A DNA stretch of 25,172 nucleotides from an uncultured Elusimicrobia bacterium (GTDB lineage: Bacteria > Elusimicrobiota > Elusimicrobia > UBA1565 > UBA9628), in the NCBI GenBank assembly GCA_903874575.1, contig CAIQSZ010000389.1, forward strand, positions 1 through 25,172. Direction: 5' to 3'. Under the pieces are notes generated by a model. That model saw nothing but the letters and a program-made list of their open reading frames with translations. It was not told the origin of the DNA and did no database searches. A program made the position numbers and the translations under genes. Of the stretch, positions 7,178-14,904 are shown in pieces (the first letter of the stretch is position 1; each line of letters opens with the position of its first letter).

Positions 7178-8197
7178 GTGTACAAGCCCAAGCTCCATAT
7201 CTCGCCGGATCTGCTGAGGATGCTCACGGAGGCGACCGAGCTCAAAGCGTGGATCGCTCAGGCGGTGGTGGACGTGCCCTGGCTGCCGGCCCTGCAAAGG
7301 GATACGGCGTCCCGGCTGGCGCACTCCTCCACCGCGATCGAGGGTAATCCGCTGGCCCTGCCGGAGGTGGAGGCCCTGGCGCGCGGCGAGGTTTCAGGGG
7401 TTGCGGATCGGGCCGTTCGGGAGGTCAAGAACTACCTGGGCGCCATGCGTTGGATCTGGAGCCGCAAGCCCGGATCGACAATTGCCGAGAAGGACCTTTT
7501 GCGCCTCCATGCCGCGCTGACCGCCGGGATTCTTCCTCCGGCGCAGTCGGGGCGCTATAAGGCCAAGGCAAACCGCGTCGTCGACCATAAGGGAAGGACC
7601 GTTTATACTCCGCCGGGGCCCGAGCAAGCCCGGGAACTGACGCGGGAGATGCTGGCTTGGGTCGACGGACCGGAGGCGGCGCGTCTTCATCCGGTCATGG
7701 TCAATGCGGCGGCCCATCATCAGCTGGCGTCCATTCACCCTTTCGCCGACGGCAACGGCCGCGCCGCTCGCGCGCTGGGCGTCTGGCTGCTCTACACCCG
7801 CGGCTTCGACACCCAGCATCTTTTCGCGCTCGATGAGTTCTACGAGGCCGACCGCCAGCTCTACTACGCCAAGATGCAACAGGCGCGCGATCTGGACGGA
7901 GATTTGACCTTCTGGCTTGAGTACGTGGCCCAGGGAGTGGTTGAAACGCTGAAGAAGACCCAGCAGCGCATCATGTCTCTCAAAGTGAACGCCAAAGCCC
8001 CGCGCATGCGCCTCACCAAGCGCCAGGAGGACGTGTTGCGCTTCCTGCGGGACAAAGGACGGGCCAAGGCCCCGGACATGGAGGCGGCGTTTCAGCTCAC
8101 CCGGGCGCGCGTGGGGCAGATCGTCAAGCCCCTGGTGGAATCGGGGCTTGTGCTGCGCGAGGGCCGGACCCGGGCGACGACTTACCGACTGGCGTAG
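7178..8197 (+). CDS. Fic-family protein (AMP-transferase) with C-terminal winged helix
   Basis: 339 residues. The Fic catalytic motif is intact: H187-PFADGNGRAAR, including the general-base His and both Arg/Asn contacts for ATP. An N-terminal autoinhibitory helix of class II type is present, S51-x3-E55-G56 in HSSTAIEGN, so the enzyme is predicted to be self-inhibited. The C-terminal ~70 residues (LTKRQEDVLRFLRDKGRAKAPDMEAAF to the end) form a winged-helix DNA-binding domain. Fic proteins transfer AMP to hydroxyl groups of target proteins; the target here is unknown. The GTG start is chosen because YKPKLHISPDLL matches the conserved family N-terminus and no earlier start exists before the promoter. 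There is no usable Shine-Dalgarno sequence, in keeping with a leaderless mRNA. Confidence 0.93.
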   Translation: MYKPKLHISPDLLRMLTEATELKAWIAQAVVDVPWLPALQRDTASRLAHSSTAIEGNPLALPEVEALARGEVSGVADRAVREVKNYLGAMRWIWSRKPGSTIAEKDLLRLHAALTAGILPPAQSGRYKAKANRVVDHKGRTVYTPPGPEQARELTREMLAWVDGPEAARLHPVMVNAAAHHQLASIHPFADGNGRAARALGVWLLYTRGFDTQHLFALDEFYEADRQLYYAKMQQARDLDGDLTFWLEYVAQGVVETLKKTQQRIMSLKVNAKAPRMRLTKRQEDVLRFLRDKGRAKAPDMEAAFQLTRARVGQIVKPLVESGLVLREGRTRATTYRLA

Positions 8198-8216
8198 GCC
8201 GCGCGCCGTAGGGCGA

Positions 8217-8246
8217 TTGCGTCGCGCGTCGCAAAGGCGGTATTCT
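8217..8246 (+). promoter_or_regulatory. Weak candidate promoter for the nhaA operon
   Basis: TTGCGT (8217-8222) and TATTCT (8241-8246) are 18 bases apart, 24 bases before the nhaA ATG. Both hexamers deviate from consensus, so confidence is low. Confidence 0.3.
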
Positions 8247-8270
8247 TTGCGCGGCCCGCGCGGCCCTTTG

Positions 8271-9473
8271 ATGCGAAAGATAATCGATCCCCTGGGCCAG
8301 TTCCTGAAAACGGAGGCCGCCGGCGGCGTCGCCTTGATGGCGGCGGCGGCGCTGTCCTTTATTTTCGTCAATTCCCAGGGGCTCTTCTCGAGCCCGCTTC
8401 TGGCCGACTTCCACGCCGGCATGGCGGGCCTGCCCGTGACCGTGGATTTCGCCGGCCGGCCGGTTCTGCGCATGACCCTGGAGCTCTGGGTCAACGACGG
8501 CCTCATGGCGATCTTCTTTTTCGTCGTCGGGCTGGAGATCAAGCGGGAGGTGCTGGTCGGGCACCTGGACACGGCGCGCAAGGCCGCGCTGCCGGCGCTG
8601 GCGGCCGTGGGCGGGGCGATCGTGCCGGCCGTGATCTACTTCGTCTTCAACCGGCGCGCGCCGCAGACCCTGCACGGCTGGGCCATCCCGATGGCTACCG
8701 ACATCGCCTTCGCCGTCGGCGTGCTGTCGCTGTTCGGGCGGCGCGTGCCGGCGGCGCTCAAGATCTTCCTGCTCGCGCTGGCGATCGTCGACGATCTTCT
8801 GGCCATCTTGGTCATCGCCGCGTTCTATACGGCGAAGATGAATGTCGCGGCCCTCGGCGCGGCGGCGGCGGCGTTCCTCGCCATCCACGCGATGAAGGCG
8901 TCGGGGGTGAGGCGCCCCTGGGCGTACGTCCTGGCGGCGACGGCGGCTTGGGGCTGCGTGCTGGCCAGCGGAATCCACGCCACCATCGCCGGGGTGATCC
9001 TCGGTCTGATGACGCCGATATCCCTGCCCGAGGGCGGCCCCTCGCCCGTCGACCGGCTGATCGCTGTGCTGCACCCCTGGGTGACCTTCCTGATCATTCC
9101 CGTCTTCGCCTTCCTCAACGCCGGGGTGAAGCTGGGCGTTTCCCAGCTGGCTTCCTCCGCCTCCAGCCCCGTCGCGCTCGGAGTGGCGGCGGGCCTGGTC
9201 CTGGGCAAGCCGATCGGGATCTTCCTGACGACGGTGGGCGCCCGCGGGCTGCGGCTCGTCTCGCTTCCGGAGGGCATCGGCCGCGGACAACTGCTGGCCG
9301 TGGCCTTCCTCGGCGGGATCGGCTTCACGATGTCCTTGTTCATCGGCGGCCTTTCGTTCTCCGATCCGGGGCATCTCGCCGACGCCAAGGCCGGCATCGC
9401 CGCCGCGTCGCTGACGGCCGCGCTTCTGGGTTCGGCCCTGCTGCACCGTTTTCTAAAGGAGACGCCTCGATGA
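8271..9473 (+). CDS. nhaA: Na+/H+ antiporter NhaA
   Basis: 400 residues, close to the 388 of E. coli NhaA, with about a dozen hydrophobic segments. Family blocks are clear: NDGLMAIFFFVVGLEIKREVLVG, ATDIAFAVGVLSLFG, and LAIVDDLLAI holding the ion-binding pair D174-D175 (equivalent to D163/D164 of E. coli). GIHATIAGVILGLMTP and GGIGFTMSLFIGGL complete the picture. It exchanges internal Na+ for external H+ at the inner membrane, controlling pH and sodium. The frame stays open further upstream, but homology begins at the ATG at 8271, although no Shine-Dalgarno sequence precedes it. Its stop overlaps the next start (ATGA), so it is coupled to the HD-CBS-HEPN gene. Confidence 0.96.
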   Translation: MRKIIDPLGQFLKTEAAGGVALMAAAALSFIFVNSQGLFSSPLLADFHAGMAGLPVTVDFAGRPVLRMTLELWVNDGLMAIFFFVVGLEIKREVLVGHLDTARKAALPALAAVGGAIVPAVIYFVFNRRAPQTLHGWAIPMATDIAFAVGVLSLFGRRVPAALKIFLLALAIVDDLLAILVIAAFYTAKMNVAALGAAAAAFLAIHAMKASGVRRPWAYVLAATAAWGCVLASGIHATIAGVILGLMTPISLPEGGPSPVDRLIAVLHPWVTFLIIPVFAFLNAGVKLGVSQLASSASSPVALGVAAGLVLGKPIGIFLTTVGARGLRLVSLPEGIGRGQLLAVAFLGGIGFTMSLFIGGLSFSDPGHLADAKAGIAAASLTAALLGSALLHRFLKETPR

Positions 9474-10702
9474 AATCCCGCGCGCCCGGCGCCCCCGTGG
9501 AGCACCCGCTCGTCGCCAAGGCGCGGCTTTTCGCGACCGCGGCGCACCGGCGCATCGACCATCGGCGCAAGTACACGGACAAGCCTTACGAGACGCATCT
9601 GCGCGGCGTCGCCGCGCTGACCGCCGAGGCGGCTGCGACCCCCGAGATGCTGGCGGCCGCCTGGCTGCACGACACGGTGGAGGACACGCCCGCGACCGTC
9701 GAGGATATCGCGCGCGATTTCGGCCCGGACGTCGCGGCCCTCGTCGAAGAGCTCACCGACGTCAGCCGCCCGGGCGACGGCAACCGCGCCCGGCGCAAGG
9801 CGCTCGACCGCGAGCATTTGGCCGGGGCTTCGGCCGGGGCCATGACCGTCAGGCTCGCCGACCTGATCGACAACTGCCGCGACATCGTGTCCCACGACCC
9901 GCGCTTCGGCAAGGTCTATCTCGACGAGATGGAGTCCCTGCTCGGGGTTTTGCGCGGCGGCGACGCCCGCCTCCACCGTTTGGCCCAGGCGGAGCTGGCC
10001 AAGGGACGCGAGCGGCTGGGCCGCGGACGCGCCGCCGCGGCCTGCGTGGCGCCCGCCGGGCTGATTCTGGCGTCGCGCCACGCCAGGTCCGTGGAGGTGC
10101 TGCTGCGCGGCTTCCGGGCGGCGGACATCGCCGAGCGCATCGGTCCTTCCGGCCGCTCCGGGAAGATCGCCCCCGCGCAAACGGTCTCCTCCGAGGCGCC
10201 TTTGACCGACGTGATCCAGGTTCTGGTCCGCTTCGACGCCTGCTTCGTCGCGGGCACGCACGGCGTGTCCGGGGTCGTGATGAAGGACGACCTACAGAAG
10301 CCCGTCGTGCGGATGTGGCTGTTCGGGATCGTCTCGATGCTCGACCTAGAGATGACCGAGCGTATCCGGGCGCGCTGGCCGCGGGATGAGTGGTCGTCGC
10401 TTCTTTCCGGGGAGCGGGCGGCCAAGGCCCGGGCGCTGAAGGCCGAGCGGGAGCGGCGGGGGCAGAGCGTCTCCCTGCTGGACTGCCTCCAGCTTTCCGA
10501 CAAGGGGGAGATCCTCATGAGCGAGGAGGCGGAGCGCGGCGCGTTCGGCTTCTCGTCGCGGCGGATCGCGCGGGAGGTCGTCTCGGACCTGGAGTTCCTG
10601 CGCAACAACCTGGCCCATTGCCAGGACATCGTCTCCCGGGACTGGCCCCAGATCGTCCGCCTCAGCCGCCGCGTGGCCGAGGCCCGCGAACTGCGGATAT
10701 AG
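9470..10702 (+). CDS. HD phosphohydrolase + CBS-like + HEPN fusion protein
   Basis: 410 residues. Residues ~15-175 form an HD domain of the RelA/SpoT-hydrolase/MESH1 kind: H43, H67-D68, E71-D72 and a later LAD131 keep the spacing of the metal and catalytic residues of (p)ppGpp hydrolases. No synthetase domain follows. Residues ~220-285 contain a CBS-like half (TVSSEAPLTDVIQVLVRFD...GVSGVVMKDDLQKP). The C-terminal helical part ends with LEFLR378-NNLA-H383, a textbook HEPN R-x4-H RNase motif. AAGGAG precedes the ATG, which overlaps the nhaA stop. The CBS/HEPN half resembles proteins found alone in other bacteria. A reasonable hypothesis is nucleotide sensing or hydrolysis controlling an RNase, but substrate and activity are unknown. 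Confidence 0.82.
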   Translation: MKSRAPGAPVEHPLVAKARLFATAAHRRIDHRRKYTDKPYETHLRGVAALTAEAAATPEMLAAAWLHDTVEDTPATVEDIARDFGPDVAALVEELTDVSRPGDGNRARRKALDREHLAGASAGAMTVRLADLIDNCRDIVSHDPRFGKVYLDEMESLLGVLRGGDARLHRLAQAELAKGRERLGRGRAAAACVAPAGLILASRHARSVEVLLRGFRAADIAERIGPSGRSGKIAPAQTVSSEAPLTDVIQVLVRFDACFVAGTHGVSGVVMKDDLQKPVVRMWLFGIVSMLDLEMTERIRARWPRDEWSSLLSGERAAKARALKAERERRGQSVSLLDCLQLSDKGEILMSEEAERGAFGFSSRRIAREVVSDLEFLRNNLAHCQDIVSRDWPQIVRLSRRVAEARELRI

Positions 10703-10732
10703 TCCTTGCCGTCCGAGCCGCCGATCGGGGCG

Positions 10733-12538
10733 ATGGGAACGGTTCCGAGATCGAATAGATTCGTCGGCTGCCGGCGGCGCCCTGATTTAGAGTCTCTTAA
10801 TTTAATTCTCCTCGTTTTCGCCCTAGCTGTAGGCGGCTTCTCGCGGCTCAAGCGCGCGCATGAGGCCAATTCCTTCGGCGGCGCCAATTATTATTCCTTG
10901 GGACTCAATCTCAGGACGCAGGGCGTTCTGGCCTTCCCGACCAATCCACGGCTTCCGAGCGCCTATCGAGGTCCTCTTTACCCTAGCTTCATCGCCGTCC
11001 TGCTGCCGAAAGGCGAGGTTCCCTTTCCGCGTCTCGTCCTCTACGTCCAGGCCGTATTGGGAATCCTCGCCATCGCGGTTCTTTACGTCCTGGGGGCGGC
11101 CGTCCATTCGCGGTTGGCGGGGGGGCTGGCCGCCTTGGCCTACGCCGTCAATGCCCATCAAATCGACTACGGGGCGAGCCTGGAGATCGAGCATTTTTAT
11201 TCCCTGCTGCTGTTATCGGTCGCCTGCGCATTGGTTTACTGGCTGCGCCGGCCCTCGATAAAATCCTCCCTCGCCCTGGGCTTGGCCGTCGGTTTTTCTC
11301 TGAGCTGCCGCTCGGTCTTGTTCTTGCTTCCCGCGTTCCTTGCGGCGGCGTGCTTGGCCCGCCCCCGCTTTTTCCACCAGGACGCAAGAAAACATCTCGC
11401 GCTTATTTTCATTTGCTCGATGTTGACCCTTGCACCCTGGGTCGTCCGCAACGCCGTTCGCTTCCGCGCCTTCGTCCCATTCGAGCGCTTTGCCGCGGCT
11501 TGCAACTTTTTCACCGCTTCCAAGGGCATGGTGGGGACCCTGCTCCCCAGCCAGGCCTACGAGATCGCTTCCGCCGGGGATCGATCCTTCGCGCGATTGG
11601 ACGAGGACGCCAAAAACGCCGAATTGGGCAGGCTTGCCGCCGCCGGCATTTTCGCCAGCCCCGGGAAATATATCTGGTCCAGCGCCAAAAGGGCCGCGTT
11701 TATCGTGAGGATGCATCCCTGTCTGTGGAGCCTTTCTCTTCTAGCGTTGTGGCTTGACCGGCGCCGACGGAGACTTCTGCCTTTGGCCTATCTCGCGGCC
11801 TATTTTTGGGGCATCCACTCTCTTCTTTCCGTCGAAGGGCGCTACATCGTTCCCTTGATGCCCGTTCTGATTGTTCTCGCGTCCTCCGGCCTCGCCTCGG
11901 CGGTCATGGGCGTTTGCCGATGTCTCCGCGGCGACGAGGAAGTTCCGCCGCCCCCATCCTCCTCCCTGGATAGGCTGAGAAGCGTCTTGGGTCTTTCCCT
12001 GCTTATTTCCGGCGCGACCTTCGCCGTCGCGGCGTTCAAGCTCGCGTCCGAGTGCCGTCTAAACGACCTCAGAACGACGGCGGAAATATCGAGCAGTTCC
12101 GAGGGGATTATTCCAATGCCCGGGCCGGCGAGCGCCCGCGCTCATTTTTTCAACGATCGCGGAGTCCGGCGGTTTTTCGCCGGGGACATTCCCGGCGCGG
12201 CGGACGATTTCCAGCAGGCGAGCCGAATCGATCCGCGATTGAGCGAGCCCTATCTGAGCCTGGGCGCGGTTCGAAGCCGGCAGGGGCGGCACAAGGAAGC
12301 CCTGCAAGCCTGCGCCACGGCGGTCGGCCTTGCCGAGTCCGAAGATTCCAGGCCCTCTCCCGATTCGAAGGAAGGCCAAGCCTTGCTGGCCTTGGCGCTG
12401 GAGTGCTGCGCCAATGAATCGAAGGAACTGGGCCGTCCGGATCAAGCCCGCTTTTACTCCATGGCCGGTCGACGCTCTATTTCCATGTTTGCCGACCGGC
12501 TTCGCTCATCGGCGCAATCTCCGCGCGCCGAGCGATAG
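10733..12538 (+). CDS. GT-C (PMT/ArnT-like) membrane glycosyltransferase with TPR tail
   Basis: About 601 residues. The first ~430 contain many hydrophobic segments and the GT39-like pattern ANYYSLGLNLRTQGVLAFP...SAYRGPLYPSFIAVLL in the first periplasmic loop, followed by SVEGRYIVPLMPVLIVLASSG near the last segments. Such enzymes move sugars from polyprenyl-phosphate carriers to lipid or protein acceptors on the periplasmic side; the acceptor is unknown. Roughly residues 465-535 form two TPR units (GVRRFFAGDIPGAADDFQQAS, LSLGAVRSRQGRHKEALQAC). The ATG at 10733 is taken as start; a TTG at 10706 is also possible, and neither has a strong Shine-Dalgarno sequence. Codon third positions are visibly more AT-rich than in neighbours, a possible sign of transfer. 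Confidence 0.75.
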   Translation: MGTVPRSNRFVGCRRRPDLESLNLILLVFALAVGGFSRLKRAHEANSFGGANYYSLGLNLRTQGVLAFPTNPRLPSAYRGPLYPSFIAVLLPKGEVPFPRLVLYVQAVLGILAIAVLYVLGAAVHSRLAGGLAALAYAVNAHQIDYGASLEIEHFYSLLLLSVACALVYWLRRPSIKSSLALGLAVGFSLSCRSVLFLLPAFLAAACLARPRFFHQDARKHLALIFICSMLTLAPWVVRNAVRFRAFVPFERFAAACNFFTASKGMVGTLLPSQAYEIASAGDRSFARLDEDAKNAELGRLAAAGIFASPGKYIWSSAKRAAFIVRMHPCLWSLSLLALWLDRRRRRLLPLAYLAAYFWGIHSLLSVEGRYIVPLMPVLIVLASSGLASAVMGVCRCLRGDEEVPPPPSSSLDRLRSVLGLSLLISGATFAVAAFKLASECRLNDLRTTAEISSSSEGIIPMPGPASARAHFFNDRGVRRFFAGDIPGAADDFQQASRIDPRLSEPYLSLGAVRSRQGRHKEALQACATAVGLAESEDSRPSPDSKEGQALLALALECCANESKELGRPDQARFYSMAGRRSISMFADRLRSSAQSPRAER

Positions 12539-12575
12539 CCCCCGTCGTCAGCGATCGACGCGACCCTGGGCGCGC

Positions 12576-13265
12576 TTACTTCGCGGCGTCGGTCCGCTCT
12601 TCCTTGACGATCCTGCCGTCCTCGAGCGTGATCGCCCGGTCGGCCTCGCGGCCGAACGAGGCGTTGTGGGTCGTGATGATGATCGCCAAGCCCTTCGCCG
12701 CCAACTGCTTGAACAGCCGGAAGATCGACTCGCCCGTTTTCTTGTCCAAGTTGCCGGTGGGCTCGTCGGCGACGAGTATCCTCGGCTCGATCATGAGCGC
12801 CCGGGCGATCGCCGCGCGCTGCATTTGGCCGCCGGAGAGCTCGTTCGGGAGGTGGGCGGCGCGGTCGGTCAGGCCGACCATCGCAAGAATCTCCTGAGTC
12901 CTCTTGGGATCGGGAGCGCGGCCCAGGAAGGTCAGCGGCAGTTCGATGTTTTCCGTCACGGTCAGCGTGGGCAGCAGGTGGAACCGCTGGAAGACGAAGC
13001 CCAGCACGCCGCGACGCACTTCGACGAGCCGGTCCTCATCCAGACCGGCCACGGACTTCCCCGCGACCGTGAGCGTGCCCTCGGTGGGCGCGTCCAGGCA
13101 TGAGAGCAGGTTGATCAACGTCGTCTTCCCCGAGCCCGAGGGCCCGAGGACGGCGACCATCTCGCCTTCGCGGATGGAAACGTCCACGCCGTCCAGCGCT
13201 TTGACCGTCTCGGAACCCCGGCGGTAGTACCGCTTGAGGCCGCGGGCTTCGATGAGGGTGTTCAT
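12576..13265 (-). CDS. ABC transporter ATP-binding protein, LolD/MacB type
   Basis: 229 residues from the ATG at 13265, which follows the permease stop by one base and has AGGGGG upstream. All ATPase motifs are present: Walker A GPSGSGKT at 41-48, Q-loop (FVFQRF), signature LSGGQMQR, Walker B ILVADEP followed by TGNLD, and the switch His in TTHNA. The TGNLD sequence is characteristic of the LolD/MacB/FtsE branch, which powers mechanotransmission rather than classical membrane import. It is the last gene of the five-gene minus-strand operon and should pair with the FtsX-like permease next to it, acting as homodimer at the inner membrane. The substrate is unknown. Confidence 0.93.
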   Translation of the reverse strand: MNTLIEARGLKRYYRRGSETVKALDGVDVSIREGEMVAVLGPSGSGKTTLINLLSCLDAPTEGTLTVAGKSVAGLDEDRLVEVRRGVLGFVFQRFHLLPTLTVTENIELPLTFLGRAPDPKRTQEILAMVGLTDRAAHLPNELSGGQMQRAAIARALMIEPRILVADEPTGNLDKKTGESIFRLFKQLAAKGLAIIITTHNASFGREADRAITLEDGRIVKEERTDAAK

Positions 13266-13266
13266 G

Positions 13267-14523
13267 TTAGGCGGCCCCCTCACCGATGGCGTCGACGGGC
13301 CGCATCGAGGCGGCGCGCCAGGCCGGATAGAGACCGGCGAAGAATCCCAGCGCGAGCGAGCCCGATATGGCCCAGCCGATCACGCCGGGCGTGATGCGGA
13401 CGATGGAGCCGGACACTCCCAAGTCGGCCAATGATTTGATGGCTTTCTCGACGAGACCCGCGCCGACCCAGGCGCCGATCGAGCCGACTATGGAGCCGAG
13501 CAGGCAGATCATCAGCGTCTCGAGCCAGATCAGCTCGAAGATATCGCCGCGCCGGGCCCCCAGCGCCTTCATGACGCCGATCTCCCCGGTGCGCTCGTAG
13601 ACGCTCATCAGGATGGTGTTGACGACGCCGATCAGCGCCACGATCACCGCGATGACGGCGACGGCCGCGATCATGGTCTGCGCGGTGCCCACGAGGCTGA
13701 CGAGGGTCGTCTTCACCTGCTGGAGGCTCACGACCTGCACTTCCGGCAGTTTCAGCCACTTGTTCTCGAACTCGCGCATGTTCGCCGCGTTGAACTCCTT
13801 GAGCTTCAGGCCGAGGATGGTCAGCTGCTTCGGCCGGTTGAAGGCGTCGCGCGCCGCGTCGATGGGAAGGAAGACGGTTCCGTCGTCCTGGGTGCCCGTC
13901 CGTTCCAGGACGCCCACGACCTTGAACTCGTGGCGGACCGGATCGGTCTTGCCGAAGGGCGTGACCGTCGCGTAGTAGGAATCGCCGACCTTGCGCTGTT
14001 CGTACTCGGCGAGCTCGTAGCCGAGCACGACCTCGTCCTTACTCGCCGGATCGAACCACTTCCCGCCGGAGTAACCGGCGCCGCTCTTGAACTTGAGCCA
14101 AGGCTTCATCGCGACGAAGCTGGGGACGTCGATGCCGTCCAAGACCGTGAAGGTCTTTTGGGACGCATCGTCGCGGACGCCGCCGGCCTCCTTCTGCGCG
14201 ATACCGACGAAGATCGGCGTGATCGCCTCGATGCCCGGATCGTCCTTGACCTTGCGGTAGGTGTCGGAGGGCAGGTAGAGCAGGCCCGTGCCGCCCTTGA
14301 GCATGAGGGTGGCGGCCTCGTAGGGGCAGCCCTTGGCCATGATCATGACCTGGAAGCCCAGCATCTCGATGCTCTTGTCGATGGCCTGCCGGTAGCCGAG
14401 GACGAAGCCGCCCAGCGAGACCGCGACGGCGACGGCCAGGCCGACGCCCGCCGCGGTCAAGGCCGTGCGCACCGGACGCCTTTTGAGATTCTTGAGCGCC
14501 AACCCGAGGTAACGCGTGGGCAT
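13267..14523 (-). CDS. MacB/LolC-type FtsX-like ABC permease
   Basis: 418 residues with the MacB-superfamily layout: one N-terminal membrane helix after the ALKNLKRRPVRTALTAAGV leader (residues ~15-45), a large periplasmic domain (~50-275), then three membrane helices of the FtsX domain (~285-410) ending in LYPAWRAASMRPVDAIGEG. EIGVMKALGARRGDIF marks the coupling helix. AAGGAGG lies upstream of the ATG. The stop is one base from the ATPase start. The GCPYEAATLMLKGG stretch in the periplasmic domain is distinctive and includes a lone Cys that could bind a ligand, but this is speculative. It should form a dimer with the downstream ATPase. Confidence 0.92.
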   Translation of the reverse strand: MPTRYLGLALKNLKRRPVRTALTAAGVGLAVAVAVSLGGFVLGYRQAIDKSIEMLGFQVMIMAKGCPYEAATLMLKGGTGLLYLPSDTYRKVKDDPGIEAITPIFVGIAQKEAGGVRDDASQKTFTVLDGIDVPSFVAMKPWLKFKSGAGYSGGKWFDPASKDEVVLGYELAEYEQRKVGDSYYATVTPFGKTDPVRHEFKVVGVLERTGTQDDGTVFLPIDAARDAFNRPKQLTILGLKLKEFNAANMREFENKWLKLPEVQVVSLQQVKTTLVSLVGTAQTMIAAVAVIAVIVALIGVVNTILMSVYERTGEIGVMKALGARRGDIFELIWLETLMICLLGSIVGSIGAWVGAGLVEKAIKSLADLGVSGSIVRITPGVIGWAISGSLALGFFAGLYPAWRAASMRPVDAIGEGAA

Positions 14524-14532
14524 GAGCCCTCC

Positions 14533-14904
14533 TTACTTGAACTCCACGGCCGAGGCGAACAGCTGGTAGCCGTCGCCGTACGGCTCCATCCGTCCTTCCA
14601 CGCGCACGCGATGGCCGTTCTTGCGCGGCGCCGTCATGGCGACGGCCTGCAGGTCGACGCGCAGCGTCTTGTCTTCCTCGCGGAAGAAGAAGTAGCAGCC
14701 CATCGACTCGCACTGCTCCCGGACCACGCCCTCGGCCGCGACCGTCTTTTTAAGGAAGCTTCTCGGGCGCGCGATCAGGTCGGCCACGGCGACCGCCGGG
14801 GCGTTCGTGAACGTTCCGTACGAGTCCGGCATCCGCGTCGCGCGGTAAATCCAGGCGGCCGCCGCGACGAGGACGGCGGCGCACAGCGCGAAGATGGTCT
14901 TCAT
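14533..14904 (-). CDS. Small exported OB-fold (DUF4920/tRNA_anti-like) protein
   Basis: 123 residues with a single N-terminal hydrophobic helix (residues ~4-20), either a signal anchor or signal peptide. The rest looks like a small OB-fold: VAVADLIARPRSFLKKTVAAEGVV, then C-E-S-M-G-C-Y-F and RVRVEGRMEPYGDGYQLFASAVEF. The C-x3-G-C pattern recalls DUF4920-type proteins and could bind a metal or form a disulphide. A perfect AAGGAGG precedes the ATG, which overlaps the stop of the previous gene (ATGA). Its place between a secreted protein and the permease suggests a periplasmic partner of the transporter. The frame remains open upstream, but that part overlaps the preceding gene and is a shadow. 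Confidence 0.82.
   Translation of the reverse strand: MKTIFALCAAVLVAAAAWIYRATRMPDSYGTFTNAPAVAVADLIARPRSFLKKTVAAEGVVREQCESMGCYFFFREEDKTLRVDLQAVAMTAPRKNGHRVRVEGRMEPYGDGYQLFASAVEFK

Noticed and set aside
8948..9469. Upstream in-frame extension of the HD-CBS-HEPN gene
   Set aside because: The extension overlaps nhaA in another frame and shows no homology; the ATG at 9470 has a good ribosome-binding site and overlaps the nhaA stop.
8825..10261. Long minus-strand frames opposite nhaA and the HD-CBS-HEPN gene
   Set aside because: No family features; they overlap clear genes along their full length.
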